Position numbers and translations under genes: made by a program. A model generated the notes under the pieces. The model saw nothing but the letters and a program-made list of their open reading frames with translations. It was not told the DNA's origin and made no database searches. Positions 11,265 to 22,694 of a DNA stretch of 64,000 bases are shown here, one piece after another (positions within the stretch are counted from its first letter, which is position 1; each line of letters opens with the position of its first letter). The stretch comes from Actinostola sp. cb2023 (Eukaryota > Cnidaria > Anthozoa > Actiniaria > Actinostolidae): NCBI GenBank assembly GCA_033675265.1, contig JAUJYZ010001528.1:1-64000 (forward strand), read 5' to 3'.

Positions 11265-13158
11265 GCTACTTCTCTTCTCAGAAGAAAGTAGCCACTATGT
11301 CATCGAGTGTGTAAGTAAGTCCGTAACTAATTTTCGGATAGCCTTCGGAACCGATTGTTATCAATCGAACACTGGGCGACGAACAGCGACGAAGTCATCG
11401 ACGCTATAGCCGACGAATAGCCGACGTTTCTCCAGTGATCTCCGATATATTTTCGTAGATTTTCGTAGGATTTTCGTGACTATCAGCTCTTTCGGCAGCT
11501 TTCGGAAAGTTATCGGCTATTTTCGTGATCTCTCGTGTGGTTGTCGACGTTTTATCGATTCAAAACGTCTGTAGGATGTTTTCCACTTCGCGAACGCGTT
11601 GTTTAGAAGGGTAAGTTTACACCTCTAAATATACTATTATTCTATGCTATTTTGCACCATAAACAAGACACATCTCTCGTGCAAAGTGTCAAGTGTTTGT
11701 TCATAAAGATGTTTTCAAGTTTTTCAGTGACATAGTGACGGTTTGTTGAGATTATTTTCCAGCCGTGAATATCGATTGTGTTTGTTCGGTCTTTTATAAA
11801 TAGCTGTGGACTGATCGACTGGTCAGTTGTGCAGTCGAGCACTTCCATGTGAACCTGTTTAAAGTGTCAAGTTATTACTATAAGTAATTCTCTTCGAGGA
11901 ACAAATGTCTTTATATACGAGACACAAACAAACACTTCGAATTCGATTCAGACAGATTCGGCTCTCGTTTAGTCTTAGTCCCAAAACTCTCAAATCCCGT
12001 TCTAATCGCTAAATAAATCACATACAGGACTCAAGTAGATATTAATCTTTATTTAGAAAGCAGTTTTAGAAATTCAAGATATCAAAAGGACAGTGATTTA
12101 CCGGTCCTAAATAATGCATGCTTTTGTTGATCAAATAAGACACAGGAAGCCCAATACACAAGCCTGTGAAACCTGAACAAATCTTTACACACGAGAGATG
12201 TGTCTGGTTTCTGGTTTCTGGTGCAAAATAGCATAAAATAGTACATGTATATATTAGAGTGTAAACTTATCTTCAAACAAGACGCTCAATGAGCGTACAC
12301 TCGGGCTTATGAAAAGGACAATGTCAGTTGCGTGAGGAGAGACCTGACAATGACTGACAGTTGCGTGACGAGGGAGACTATATGTCTGCCAGATGAAGGG
12401 CTATACGATCTCGATTTACGAACTATTGACCTTGCTTTCCTTAAATGCTTTGATGTAGTTTTGAAGTACGATTTTTACGATTCCTTTTCCTTCTGAATTT
12501 TTCAAACGTGGAATAAAATAAACATCCATCATGAGTTACTGAAAATAACTCGACTGGCTCGACTGTTTGCATGACTTCTGTACATATAGCTTTCTGTCAA
12601 TAGATGGAGTTATACATGACCGGCGTTGGTCGTGAGTTTAATTATAACTAGACGCTATACTAGCGTGAACTTGGGCTTCTTAATAAAGCTGTTTTGATAG
12701 ATTTTAAATGTGAAACCTAATAGCTTGTATCATCATACAGAAGTAGTTTTAGCCTACATGTATTACTTGCAGAATTTAAGTCACTCGTTGCGTAACTCAG
12801 TAGAGCATACATACGTAATTAGCTTCAACACTCACACTCCTAGCTGACAGCTGCATGGCGAAGCACATTTCGATTACCTTGCAAGAAACGATTTCACAAA
12901 CTCAATAAAATTACGATCGAGTTTAAGCCACAGACATCTGTTAGAAATACACTTTCAGACAGAATTGCAAGGCCAAAAAGTATTCTCTAGGATATTTGCA
13001 TATTTACTAAGCAGTATTAATGAACGACTCGACTGGCTCGAGCAAGGGAGCACGGCAAAATCCTTTTTGAATGCTGCTGGTGATTTGATTTATCGTTACG
13101 TACGTCTGCCATCTTGAATTTCGTTGATAAGCTGCTGACCACAACTTCTGTATACTCA

Positions 13159-13189
<31 letters not shown>

Positions 13190-15370
13190 GCGCATGCGCT
13201 ATGGTGACCACTTGCACATTTGGCGTAGAAACACAAAAATAACCGTCTGTAATCTTAGACTTGGGCCTTCCACAGGAAGCCCAAGTAACAAGAGTCCGCG
13301 GAGATCTTTATCTATGAGTCAGACACAATTCTCCCTCGTCATTGAGCGTCTTCTTCTGTAATAGATCCCTAAAATCTAAGGACGTTTTGATTTCGATTGT
13401 ATTTTTGCCGTTCACTGACCTGTTTTGAGCGTGGAAATTCGGTTTTAAATCAACGGTTCTAAAATTAGGTCGCCTAATAGATGTATGACTCAGATAAGGA
13501 TCACTTTACAACTGTCATCTTACTGAAAAGAACACGAATTTTTCAAACGTGGAATAAAATAAACATCCATCGTGAGTTACTGAAAATAACTCGACTGGTT
13601 CGATTGTTTGCATGACTTCTGTACATATAGCTTTCTGTCAATAGATGTTGCTACATCGCTGGTCGTGAGTTTAATTATAAATACTCAAGGACATAACTGT
13701 ACACGTAATATTACAATTAAGCAACAAACATCGCATAGCGAGGTCATGTTCATTTGCTTTTTTCAATTCATTTTTGGATATGAGTTCGAGTTCGTGGAAA
13801 GGCGTTATAGAACAGCCGATAAAACACGGGCTTTAAACAGGCTCATTTCACAGACAAAAGCATACGGCTATTCGTGTGGGCCCACTCTGAAAGATGTCGT
13901 TTCATTTATAACAAAAGCAAACGCGCCTTAGCTTCATCGTGGAATGATCAACTACAATCCTGAACTTAATAGCTTGAAGATCTATGATGAGAAATCTTGA
14001 AACTCGATAGGATCAAATACATCGCATTCTTCGCATTTTTTTGTCATTCCTTCACCTGAAAAAAATAATAACAAGACGCTCAATGAGCGTTCACTCGGGC
14101 ATTGTGAAAAGGAAAATGTCAGTTGTTCGAGGAAGTACTTGAAAATGAATGCCAGTTGGTTGAAGAACAAGGACAATGTCAGTTGCGCGAGGAGAGACCT
14201 GACAATGACTGACAGTTGCGTGACGAGGGAGACTATGTATATACATGTATGTGTCGAGTTCATTTGATTTGCCTTTGAGTTCATTTGATTACCTTTTGAC
14301 TTTGAGTTCCATTGATTTGATTTTGATGAGTTTGTGTAAAGGCCCCCTCTCTAGCTTCAGATCCCGAAACGTCGAGTTTGGAATCGAGTTCGGGTTCGAG
14401 TTACGGTTCGAACGTCGAATAAAACAAGGACATCTTCTTCAATACAATATAATTTCTCTGACGTCATGACAATCAGTGACAGTTGAGTGACGAGGGAGAC
14501 TATTAGTCCGGTGAGTACGAACATGATACGTCTTGAGGTTGCATAGGTCAGATGGTTCCGATAACGGCCTCGCGTTTGTTAAAAAAAAAATATATTTTAA
14601 GCGAGCTTCTAGTCCTTTTACCACTTCTAGTCATTGAACGATGAACTAGAATCCTGACCTTTTAATAGCTTGAAGATCTACAGCTGCTTTCAAAACTAAG
14701 ATTCATAATCTACTTGAGTCCTGTGTCTCCTTTATCTTTTCAAATCTGCGGAGCAATCTTGAAACTCCGGATACGATTAAATACGTCGCATACTTTCGTC
14801 ATTCTTGAGCCTAAAAAAACTACTACCGAAAAACGCATTTTCTAACTCGGGCGGCCTGCGGCCTGGGCCCGAGTAATAATAAAAAGAAAAAAAAGAAAGT
14901 GTATTTTCTAACTCGGGCTTCCTTCGGAAGGGCCCGAGTAATTAGAGTTACTATTTATTACAATGTATATTCAATGTTTTCATATATTTAGGCGAAGCCA
15001 AATAAATAAATAAACATCAAAGTTGAGTTCAACAATCTTATATACAGAACATTGTTAAATTAATATTAATATTCAATCACTAATGATATATCAATGCTGT
15101 TCATATTGATTGTTGATAACAACTGTTATTGTTCAATTATTTGTACACAATTGTTTTAAAAATTCCATTAAACTTTGTATTAAAATGCATAGATAGTTCA
15201 AGCATACTAGTTCAACAGAGGAATCAATCCAACTACACATTTCTTCTACATTTCAAAACCGCAGTAACTACATGTAGTTATAGACCATCTTTTTTGTTTA
15301 TTTCTGTTTTTGTTTATTATTATTATTATTCCCAGGTTTATTTACAGTAGCCACATGCAGTCCTTGACTG
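11262..15370. mobile_element. composite insertion of palindrome-rich repeat family inside Penelope
   Basis: This 4.1-kb block separates two halves of the Penelope ORF. The join lies in an A/T run on both sides. GTGGCTACT (11262-11270) and AGTAGCCAC (15346-15354) are inverted near the ends. Inside are several copies or parts of an unclassified family marked by the palindrome ACGCTCAATGAGCGT (12284, 14075), a GACGAGGGAGACTA block, and hairpins of CTCGGGC/GCCCGAG at 14846-14876 and 14908-14941. Part of 13765-14065 is repeated directly at 19205-19502; 14085-14640 is repeated inverted at 18300-18915. No protein of a known transposon class was recognised. Confidence 0.6.
13130..13240 (+). ncRNA. 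U6 snRNA-like sequence (likely pseudogene)
   Basis: The core ATTGGAACGATACAGAGAAG followed by ATTAGCATG matches U6 snRNA, including the ACAGAGA box and the AGC triad. The preceding TATACTCAAAA is also U6-like. Downstream, TGCGC...GGTGACCAC...CACATTTGGCG is a degraded version of the U6 3' half, and the 5' stem-loop is not recognisable. It is embedded in the repeat insertion, so a retro-copied or chimeric pseudogene is more likely than a working gene. Confidence 0.6.
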
Positions 15371-15371
15371 C

Positions 15372-17077
15372 CTATTTTTTAGTATGACTAGGATGACAAG
15401 ATGAAAAAAGCAGATGCTGATGTTTATCAGTGGGTTTACAATAAAGGTCAGTTTCAATGACTCCATTATTAAGGGATACATTGACATCAAGAAACGGGAC
15501 ATTACTAGAAGAGTGAAAACTTGTAAATTTTATGGTAGGATGAATATTATTAAGATAATCGATGAAAGTTTTAAGGTTATCAGGACCTTCTGTCCAGACC
15601 ATAAAAATATCATCGATATATATCTGAGCCAAGAATGGGGAGTGAAAGGGGCTTTGTTCAAAGCATTAGCTTCAAAGTAACCAAGAAAGAGATTGGCGAA
15701 GGAAGGTGCCATTTTGGTACCCATAGCAGTTCCATGAATTTGTAGGTAGTTGTTATTATTAAAAGTGAAGTTATTCATAATAAGGATCATACGGATAAGA
15801 TCACATAAAGTATTAGTAGGAATGGTTTTATCAGAACGAGTGCTAAGAAAATGATTGCATGCATTGATGCCGTCATTATGGGGAATGTTGGTATAAAGAG
15901 AGGACACATCTAAAGTGACAAGGAGAGTATTGTCCGGAAGGTCACGGATGAGGGAGAGTTTATGAAGGAAGTCATTAGTGTCTTTGACATAAGACGGAAG
16001 TTTGCTAACTAAAGGTTGAAGGTAGTAATCAACAAATTCTGAAATACGTTCGGTGGGATGGCTATTGGAAGAGACAATAGGGCGACCAGGATTACCTGGT
16101 TTGTGAATCTTAGGTAGAATATAAAAGCGTCGACCTGGTTTAGTATCACTTTGAATAAGATATTTACAGGTTTTATCGTCAATGTAATGGCTACGGAACA
16201 TTCTGTTTATGTATTCGGTTACACGTTGTTGGATATGTGTAGTCTTGTCTTCGTCATGTAGTGGTCGGTAAAATTTGGTATCGTTAAGTTGTCGGTTGCA
16301 TTCGTCAATATACCATTGTAAGTTCATGACAACAGTCCCAGAACCTTTGTCGGCAGGTTTGATGACTATGTCAGGTCGTTGTTTCAGTTCTTGTAGAGCT
16401 TGTCGTTCAGATTTGGAAAGGTTATCAAGAGTTCGTATAGGTTTAATATTGGATATGTCAAGTTTAACAGCGTCAAGAAAAGTGTTAAGAGATAGTTCTC
16501 TGTCGGTCGGAGGAGTCCAGGTACTTTTGTTTCGAAAACGAGGGTGATCGTCATTGGTCTTGTCTTTGTTGAAGTCATAAAAGTATTCAGTTAGTCGCAT
16601 TCGTCTAGAAAAATCATGTAAGTCAGCTGAAATCTCTGTCCAGTTAATATGTTGAGGTGTGGGACAAAAAGTGAGTCCACGAGAAAGAATAGAAATTTCG
16701 TCAGTAGTTAAAGGAGTCAGAAAGATTAATAACAGAATTAGCATCGGGCACAAAAGAGAAAGGTTTGGTTTTACGGCGTGTGCGTTTTTTGTTGATCTCA
16801 TTAGCAGAAGTCAAAGAAGTGTTGATTAAGTTGATGTTAGGTGTGTCACTAGCAATATTATCTATGTTAACATTAGTGTTGCGGTGAAAGGTAGAAACGG
16901 AAACGTTTTTTAGAACCATTTCGCAAGAAAGAAGATTTAGAAGCACGTCGGTTAGCAAGAAGATTATCAAGCGATGAGGTCATGGAATTAAGCCTTGATT
17001 GGTAAAATAAAAAAACTTGTGGTGTACAAGATTTCTGAAGCAAATCAATATAAATATTCAGTTCAGAGGTTAAATAA
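15372..17077 (-). pseudogene. Penelope reverse transcriptase (broken)
   Basis: The long minus-strand frame (16801 to 15530) carries Penelope RT blocks in order: LSRGLTFCPTP near its start, VIKPADKGSGTVVMN, ILPKIHKPGNPGRPIVSS, VTLDVSSLYTNIP (motif A) and GTAMGTKMAPSFANLFLG (motif B). The catalytic YIDDIF motif (motif C) is found in another frame (15632 to 15372), because a TA run just before it is two bases too long. A further frame change separates the N-terminal spacer (16970 to about 16715) from the RT frame. The open frame ends at 15372, where the 4.1-kb insertion begins. Confidence 0.9.
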
Positions 17078-18132
17078 CAACAAGACGCTCAATGAGCGTA
17101 CACTCGGGCTTATGAAAAGGACAATGTCAGTTGCGTGAGGAGAGACCTGACAATGACTGACAGTTGCGTGACGAGGGAGACTATATGTCTGCCAGATGAA
17201 GGGCTATGTACGATCTCGATTTACGAACATTCACCTTGCTCGCCTTAAATGCTTTGATGTAGTTTTGAAGTAAGATTTTTACGATTCCTTTTCCTTCTGA
17301 ATTTTTCAAACGTGGAATAAAATAAACATCCATCATGAGTTAGAACTTCGTATTTTTAAACATCCAGTTGATTCAGTATGATGTGACAAAGCTCGACCAA
17401 TCTGCTGTCTCTGCCTATACATTAAAAAATCTTGTTCGATTTATCTCGAAATCAGAAAGGAATTATCGATTAAAAATCAAAAGCTGCTTCTGTTAGATTA
17501 AGATGTGACCTCAAGTGACCTCAAATACGTTTAAATACGTATGACAGCGTACTTTCAAGAGTCGGGAGATCTTTATCTATGAGTCACCGACCGAAATAGT
17601 CTCCCTTGTCACTGAGCGTCTTCTTCTGCAATAGATCCCTAAAATCTAAGGACGTTTTGATTTCGATTGTATTTTTGCCGTTCACTGACCTGTTTTGAGC
17701 GTGGAAATTCTGTTTTAAATAGCCTACGCGGCAGTTCTATATAAAATGAAAAGGACAATGTCAGTTGCGTGAGGAGAGACCTGACAATGACTGACAGTTG
17801 CGTGACGAGGGAGATTATATGTCTGCCAGATGAAGGGCTATACGATTTACGAACATTGACCTTGCTTGCCTTAAATGCTTTGATGTAGTTTTGAAGAACG
17901 ATTTTTACGATTCCTTTTCCTTCTGAATTTTTCAAACGTGGAATAAAATAAACATCCATCATGAGCTACTGAAAATAACTCGACTGGCTCGACTGTTTGC
18001 ATGACTCAGTTCTGTACATATAGCTTTCTGTCAATAGATGGAGTTATACATGACCGTTGTACGGCGTTGGTCGTGAGTTTAATTACTCGGGCCCAGGCCG
18101 CAGGCCGCCCGAGTTAGAAAATGCGGATTTCG

Positions 18133-18164
<32 letters not shown>

Positions 18165-19567
18165 TTTGTTCGGCTCCAAAATGACGAGTATGCGAGGTAT
18201 TTAATCGTATCCGGAGTTTCAAGATTACTCAGCAGATTTGAAAAGATAAACGAGAAACAGGACTCAAGTAGATTTTGAATCTTAGTTTTGAAAGCAGCTG
18301 TAGATCTTCAAGCTATTAAAAGGTCAGGATTCTAGTTCATCGTTCAATGACTAGAAGTGGTAAAAGGACTATAGAAGCTCGCTTAAAATATTTTGTTTTT
18401 TAAACAAACCTGAGGCCGTTATCGGAACCATCTGACCTATGCAACCTCAAGACGTATCATGTTCGTACTCACCGGACTAATAGTCTCCCTCGTCACTCAA
18501 CTGTCACTGATTGTCATGACGTCAGAGAAATTATATTGTATTGAAGAAGATGTCCTTGTTTTATTCGACGTTCGAACCGTAACTCGAACCCGAACTCGAT
18601 TCCAAACTCGACGTTTCGGGATCTGAAGCTAGAGAGGGGGCCTTTACACAAACTCATCAAAATCAAATCAATTGAACTCAAAGTCAAAAGGTAATCAAAT
18701 GAACTCAAAGGCAAATCAAATGAACTCGACACATACATGTATATACATAGTCTCCCTCGTCACGCAACTGTCAGTCATTGTCAGGTCTCTCCTCGCGCAG
18801 CTGACATTGTCCTTGTTCTTCAACCAACTGGCATTCATTTTCAAGTACTTCCTCGAACAACTGACATTTTCCTTTTCACAATGCCCGAGTGAACGCTCAT
18901 TGAGCGTCTTGTTATAACAAGAGTCCGCGGAGATCTTTATCTATGAGTCAGACACAAGTCTCCCTCGTCATTGAGCGTCTTCTTCTATAATAGATCCCTA
19001 AAATCTAAGGACGTTTTGATTTCGATTGTATTTTTGCCGTTCACTGACCTGTTTTGAGCGTGGAAATTCGGTTTTAAATCAACGGTTCTAAAATTAGGTC
19101 GCCGGTAATAGATGTATGACTCAGATAAGGATCACTTTACAACTGTCATCTTACTGAAAAGAACACGGATTTTCGAACATTGACCTTGCTCGATCGCCTT
19201 TGTCTCAATTCATTTTTGGATATGAGTTCGAGTTCGTGGAAAGGCGTTATAGAACAGCCGATAAAACACGGGCTTTAAACAGGCTCATTTCACAGACAAA
19301 AGCATACGGCTATTCGTGTGGGCCCACTCTGAAAGATGTCGTTTCATTTATAACAAAAGCAAACGCGCCTTAGCTTCATCGTGGAATGATCAACTACAAT
19401 CCTGAACTTAATAGCTTGAAGATCTATGATGAGAAATCTTGAAACTCGATAGGATCAAATACATCGCATTCTTCGCATTTTTTTGTCATTCCTTCACCTG
19501 AAAAAAAAAAAAAAAAAAAAAGAAAGTGTATTTTCTAACTCGGGCTTCCTTCGGAAGGGCCCGAGTA
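17078..19567. mobile_element. second insertion of palindrome-rich family in Penelope
   Basis: This 2.5-kb block interrupts the N-terminal part of the Penelope element. TAAATA is present at both edges (about 17070 and 19566), a likely 6-bp target duplication. The left end carries AAGACGCTCAATGAGCGT; the right end is a CTCGGGC...GCCCGAG hairpin (19536-19567). Internal segments repeat parts of the 11262-15370 block in both orientations, and a GTA microsatellite lies at 18135-18162. No recognisable protein. Confidence 0.6.
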
Positions 19568-20203
19568 AATAGTGTTCTTACATTCTTTGATGAGCAGTCT
19601 GAGATAACGGCGGGCGGCAAAATGCGTAATGAATCTCCAGTTGCGATGAAAAGTTTCATTTTGAGTCTTTATAGGTGGTATGCTTGTAAATAGCGATTTA
19701 GGGATAATGGCATGTTCTTGGTAATACTTAAAGTTCAGGAGGTGATGTTGATAGCGGGTAAATTTAAGGGTGCGCTTGATTGACCTTATTCCGGAATAGG
19801 AATAATTCCAGATTCTGGGACAGACGGATTACGTCATTATTCCGGAATATTCCAAGCATTCTGCTATAATGAGCAGAATGTTTGGAATATATTCCGCTTA
19901 TTCCGGACTCGGAACAGACTCAATTGAACGGATTATTCCGTATTATTCCAAGTATTCCTATTCCGGAATAAGGTCAATCGAACGCACCCTAAGTTGAATT
20001 CGTTTGGTCTTGTTGAAAAGGCTAGAGAATCTGTATGTAGTTGGTTCGGGAAAGTTGGCAGCATCGTGTGCAGAAGTCAAATTAGTAGAGTTTGAAGAAG
20101 GACCAGGGTTGCGTTCAATATCCATGCAGATAGTTAGAGCAACAGCAACAGCAAATAACATGAAAATAGGAGCATATTTTAGTGGTCTGAAAGTCTTGCA
20201 CGA
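19568..20203 (-). pseudogene. Penelope N-terminal region with 2A-like motif
   Basis: On the minus strand an ATG at 20161 opens a hydrophobic leader (MLFAVAVALTIC) followed directly by DIERNPGP (about 20099-20122), which fits the 2A consensus D-V/I-E-x-N-P-G-P. Downstream is a Ser/Thr-rich linker and, beyond a MITE insertion at 19770-19990, a helical block (RYQHHLLNFKYYQEH and IPKSLF) typical of Penelope N-termini. 2A motifs make the ribosome skip one peptide bond; a preceding hydrophobic stretch can act as a signal peptide. The residue before DIE is Met rather than the common Gly. The region is cut from the rest of the element at 19567. Confidence 0.7.
19770..19990. mobile_element. PIF/Harbinger-like MITE
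   Basis: The left end GGGTGCGCTTGATTGACC and the right end GGTCAATCGAACGCACCC are inverted. TAA flanks both sides. The inside is made of inverted TTCCGGAATA blocks. It splits the Penelope N-terminal frame, so it inserted later. A right-end fragment of the same family lies at about 55436-55484. Confidence 0.75.
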
Positions 20204-20690
20204 CAAATGTAACAAACAGTACATTGGTGAAACCAAACGTAGACTCAAAGACCGCTTCAACGAACATCGTAGGACAGTTGACAAACCTTCTAGTAAATCT
20301 AAACCTACTACTGCATCTGAACATTTTCTATCTAACCCTGACCACTCTGCATCTAATATCCTTTTAATTCCTTTAGAACAAATTTTCTCTTCTCGTGATG
20401 CTATTCGCAAAGCCAAAGAAGCTTACCTCATAACACGTGCTAACACTCTTGAACCTAATGGCCTTAATAAACGCGATGAAACCTACTAATCAGTTACACC
20501 ATTATTTATCTCTCGCTATCATATCATGTATTATAACGTCATTTCCTTTTTACCATTATATTTAGTCAAGTCACTTGTAAAATCTCACATGCACCTGATG
20601 AAGACTAGTATGGCTAGTCGAAATATTGTGCAAAATTAAATCCGAATAATTCTACGTCGTATTGGTTATTCTTCATTTAACCTAATACAA
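20204..20690 (+). pseudogene. inverted copy of Penelope 3' end (GIY-YIG domain, hammerhead)
   Basis: This plus-strand segment repeats 10232-10710 in reverse complement with almost no differences: GIY-YIG domain (frame to 20489), 3' untranslated region and hammerhead motif. It starts at the AAATGTAACAAACAG block inside the nuclease domain, so only the last third is present. It is joined head to head with the element's 5' end at 20203. The near-identity of the two copies shows that they arose together or recently. Confidence 0.85.
20585..20635 (+). ncRNA. type I hammerhead ribozyme motif
   Basis: CTGATGA at 20595-20601, helix II GACTAG (20603-20608) / CTAGTC (20614-20619) closing a TATGG loop, GAAA at 20620-20623, helix III TA, cleavage-site TT at 20626-20627, and helix I GCAC (20591-20594) with GTGC (20628-20631). 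All core positions are intact. The two-base helix III implies action as a dimer. Confidence 0.75.
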
Positions 20691-20708
20691 ATAAAGCCTG
20701 ATCTTGTT

Positions 20709-21055
20709 ATCCATCCATCCATCCATCCATCCATCCATCCATCCATCCATCCATCCATCCATCCATCCATCCATCCATCCATCCATCCATCCATCCATCC
20801 ATCCATCCATCCATCCATCCATCCATCCATCCATTCATTCATTTATCCATTTATTGATTCATCATTCGTTGATTCATCGTTGATTCATCCATCCATTCAT
20901 CCATCCATCCATTCATCCATCCATCCATCCATTCATCCATCCATCCATCCATCCATCCATCCATCCATTCATCCATTCATCCATTCATCCATTCATCCAT
21001 TCATCCATTCATCCATTCATCCATTCATCCATTCATCCATTCACTCATTCATCCA
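20709..21055. repeat. (ATCC)n / ATTCATCC microsatellite
   Basis: Pure ATCC repeats to about 20832, then ATTCATCC-type variants. It abuts the 3' end of the inverted Penelope copy, so it may have been the insertion site or grown from the element's tail. Confidence 0.9.
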
Positions 21056-21393
21056 TATTCCCTCAAGACTTGTCATTGATGTAAACTGATTGACGTATCA
21101 TCATCATCATCATTATAATCAGATAAAACTGCTGAAATCCTCTTGATTACTAATTTCTTGTATGCTATGTCATTTACATAGGCCTGGAACGCCACTCTAT
21201 CTGTACATACAAGACCAAGTATTCATCATATACAGTCTCTCGTATTCTCAAGATTTGTCATGGTGCAGATTTGCCGACCTAAAAGTCAATTTTAAAACGT
21301 TCTTGTGTTCCACGGGGATTTTAGTCATGACCTCTTGTTTGCACGTAATGACCAGGCTGACAGAATATTATTAGTTTCCATATCCTATATGTA

Positions 21394-21674
21394 CAGTCAT
21401 TTGCAAAAATTCTGGCCGCCACGATATATCAATATATCAATATATCGGGTGCATTATGGGTAATTAAATAATACTATTTTGAGTTTCCTAACTTATTAAA
21501 TGAAGCAAAATTTACAAACAACAAACGTAAGACTAAAATAAACATTATACTAAATATTTCTACCAACTTTGCTGGCGTTAATCCGCTTAAAGGGGAATTT
21601 TCGATTATTTAATTACCCAGAATGCACCCGATATATTGATATATCGTAGCGGCCAGAATTTTTACAAATGACTG
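21394..21674. mobile_element. Tc1/mariner-like MITE, copy 2
   Basis: Same family as 6752-7010, flanked by TA at 21392-21393 and 21675-21676. It keeps an internal GGGTAATTAAATAATACTAT block that is shortened in copy 1. Confidence 0.8.
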
Positions 21675-21889
21675 TATCAAGTCTTTGTTAATTTGCTGTA
21701 TATATACTTCTTATCGGATACCGTAGTTTTTCTATGTAAAAATATGTATGTAATTTAATTTGAAGTACATATTATTAAAAGAGCTGTTTGGTCCAAAATG
21801 AGTCGATGACAGGGGCAGGTCCAGGAAATATCCACTGAAACAGGGGAACATTTTTAAATGTTAAAAAAAAACACGTGAAAATATAATCT

Positions 21890-22680
21890 CGATATGGATA
21901 AAATCAACGAATAAAAGGAAGAAAGAAGGAAGGAAGGAAGAGAAAAATACAGAAATAAAGGAATGAAAGGAATTGGAAAAGACAAGAAATGAATAAAATC
22001 AACGAAAAAAAGGAAGAAAGAAAGAAGGAAGGAAGGAAGAGAAATATACAGAAGTATAAAAGGAATGAAAGGAATTGCAAAAGACAAGAAATGAATAAAA
22101 TCAACGAATAAAAGGAAGAAAGAAGGAAGGAAGGAAGAGAAAAATACAGAAGTAAAGGAATGAAAGGAATTGGAAAAGACAAGAAATGAATAAAATCAAC
22201 GAATAAAAGGAAGAAAGAAAGAAGGAAGGAAGAGAAAAATACAGAAGTATAAAAGGAATGAAAGGAATTGCAAAAGACAAGAAATGAATAAAATCAACGA
22301 ATAAAAGGAAGAAAGAAGGGAGGAAGGAAGAGAAAAATTCAGAAGTAAAGGAATGAAAGGAATTGGAAAAGACAAGAAATGAATAAAATCAACGAATAAA
22401 AGGAAGAAAGAAAGAAGGAAGGAAGGAAGAGAAAAATACAGAAGTAAAGGAATGAAAGGAATTGGAAAAGACAAGAAATGAATAAAATCAACGAATAAAA
22501 GGAAGAAAGAAAGAAGGAAGGAAGGAAGAGAAAAATACAGAAGTAAAGGAATGAAAGGAATTGGAAAAGACAAGAAATGAATAAAATCAACGAATAAAAG
22601 GAAGAAAGAAAGAAGGAAGGAAGGAAGAGAAAAATACAAAAGTAAAGGAATGAAAGTAATTAGAAAAGACAAGAAATGAG
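21890..22680. repeat. ~94-bp purine-rich tandem array
   Basis: About eight copies of a unit containing AAGACAAGAAATGAATAAAA, a GGAAGAAAGAAAGAAGGAAG core and GGAATGAAAGGAATTG. Strand asymmetry is extreme (purines on plus). The Leu/Phe/Ser-rich frames on the minus strand are artefacts. Confidence 0.9.
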
Positions 22681-22694
22681 TTCGCCTCTAATAC

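Larger units (their letters stand above)
10232..20690 (-). mobile_element. Penelope-like retroelement, nested and rearranged
   Basis: Minus-strand order is: N-terminal region with a 2A-like motif (20203 to 19568, with a MITE inside), spacer and reverse transcriptase (17077 to 15372), linker and GIY-YIG endonuclease (11264 to 10425), and a 3' region with a hammerhead motif ending near 10232. Removing the MITE and the insertions at 17078-19567 and 11262-15370 leaves about 3.1 kb, a normal Penelope length. At 20204-20690 an inverted copy of the element's own 3' end is joined to its 5' end, matching the inverted pseudo-LTR layouts known for this class. The element has several frameshifts and is inactive as it stands. 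Confidence 0.85.

Noticed and set aside
13608..13931. A 107-codon frame (RRYRTADKTRALNRL region)
   Set aside because: It lies in the palindrome-rich repeat, is partly repeated at 19205-19380 as non-coding sequence, and shows no known domain.
14245..14469. A 74-codon frame also present on the minus strand at 18514-18738
   Set aside because: Identical because the underlying repeat is inverted; Ser/Leu-rich with no protein features.
21854..22672. Leu/Phe/Ser-rich minus-strand frames resembling membrane proteins
   Set aside because: They are the complement of a purine-rich ~94-bp tandem array, not a protein.
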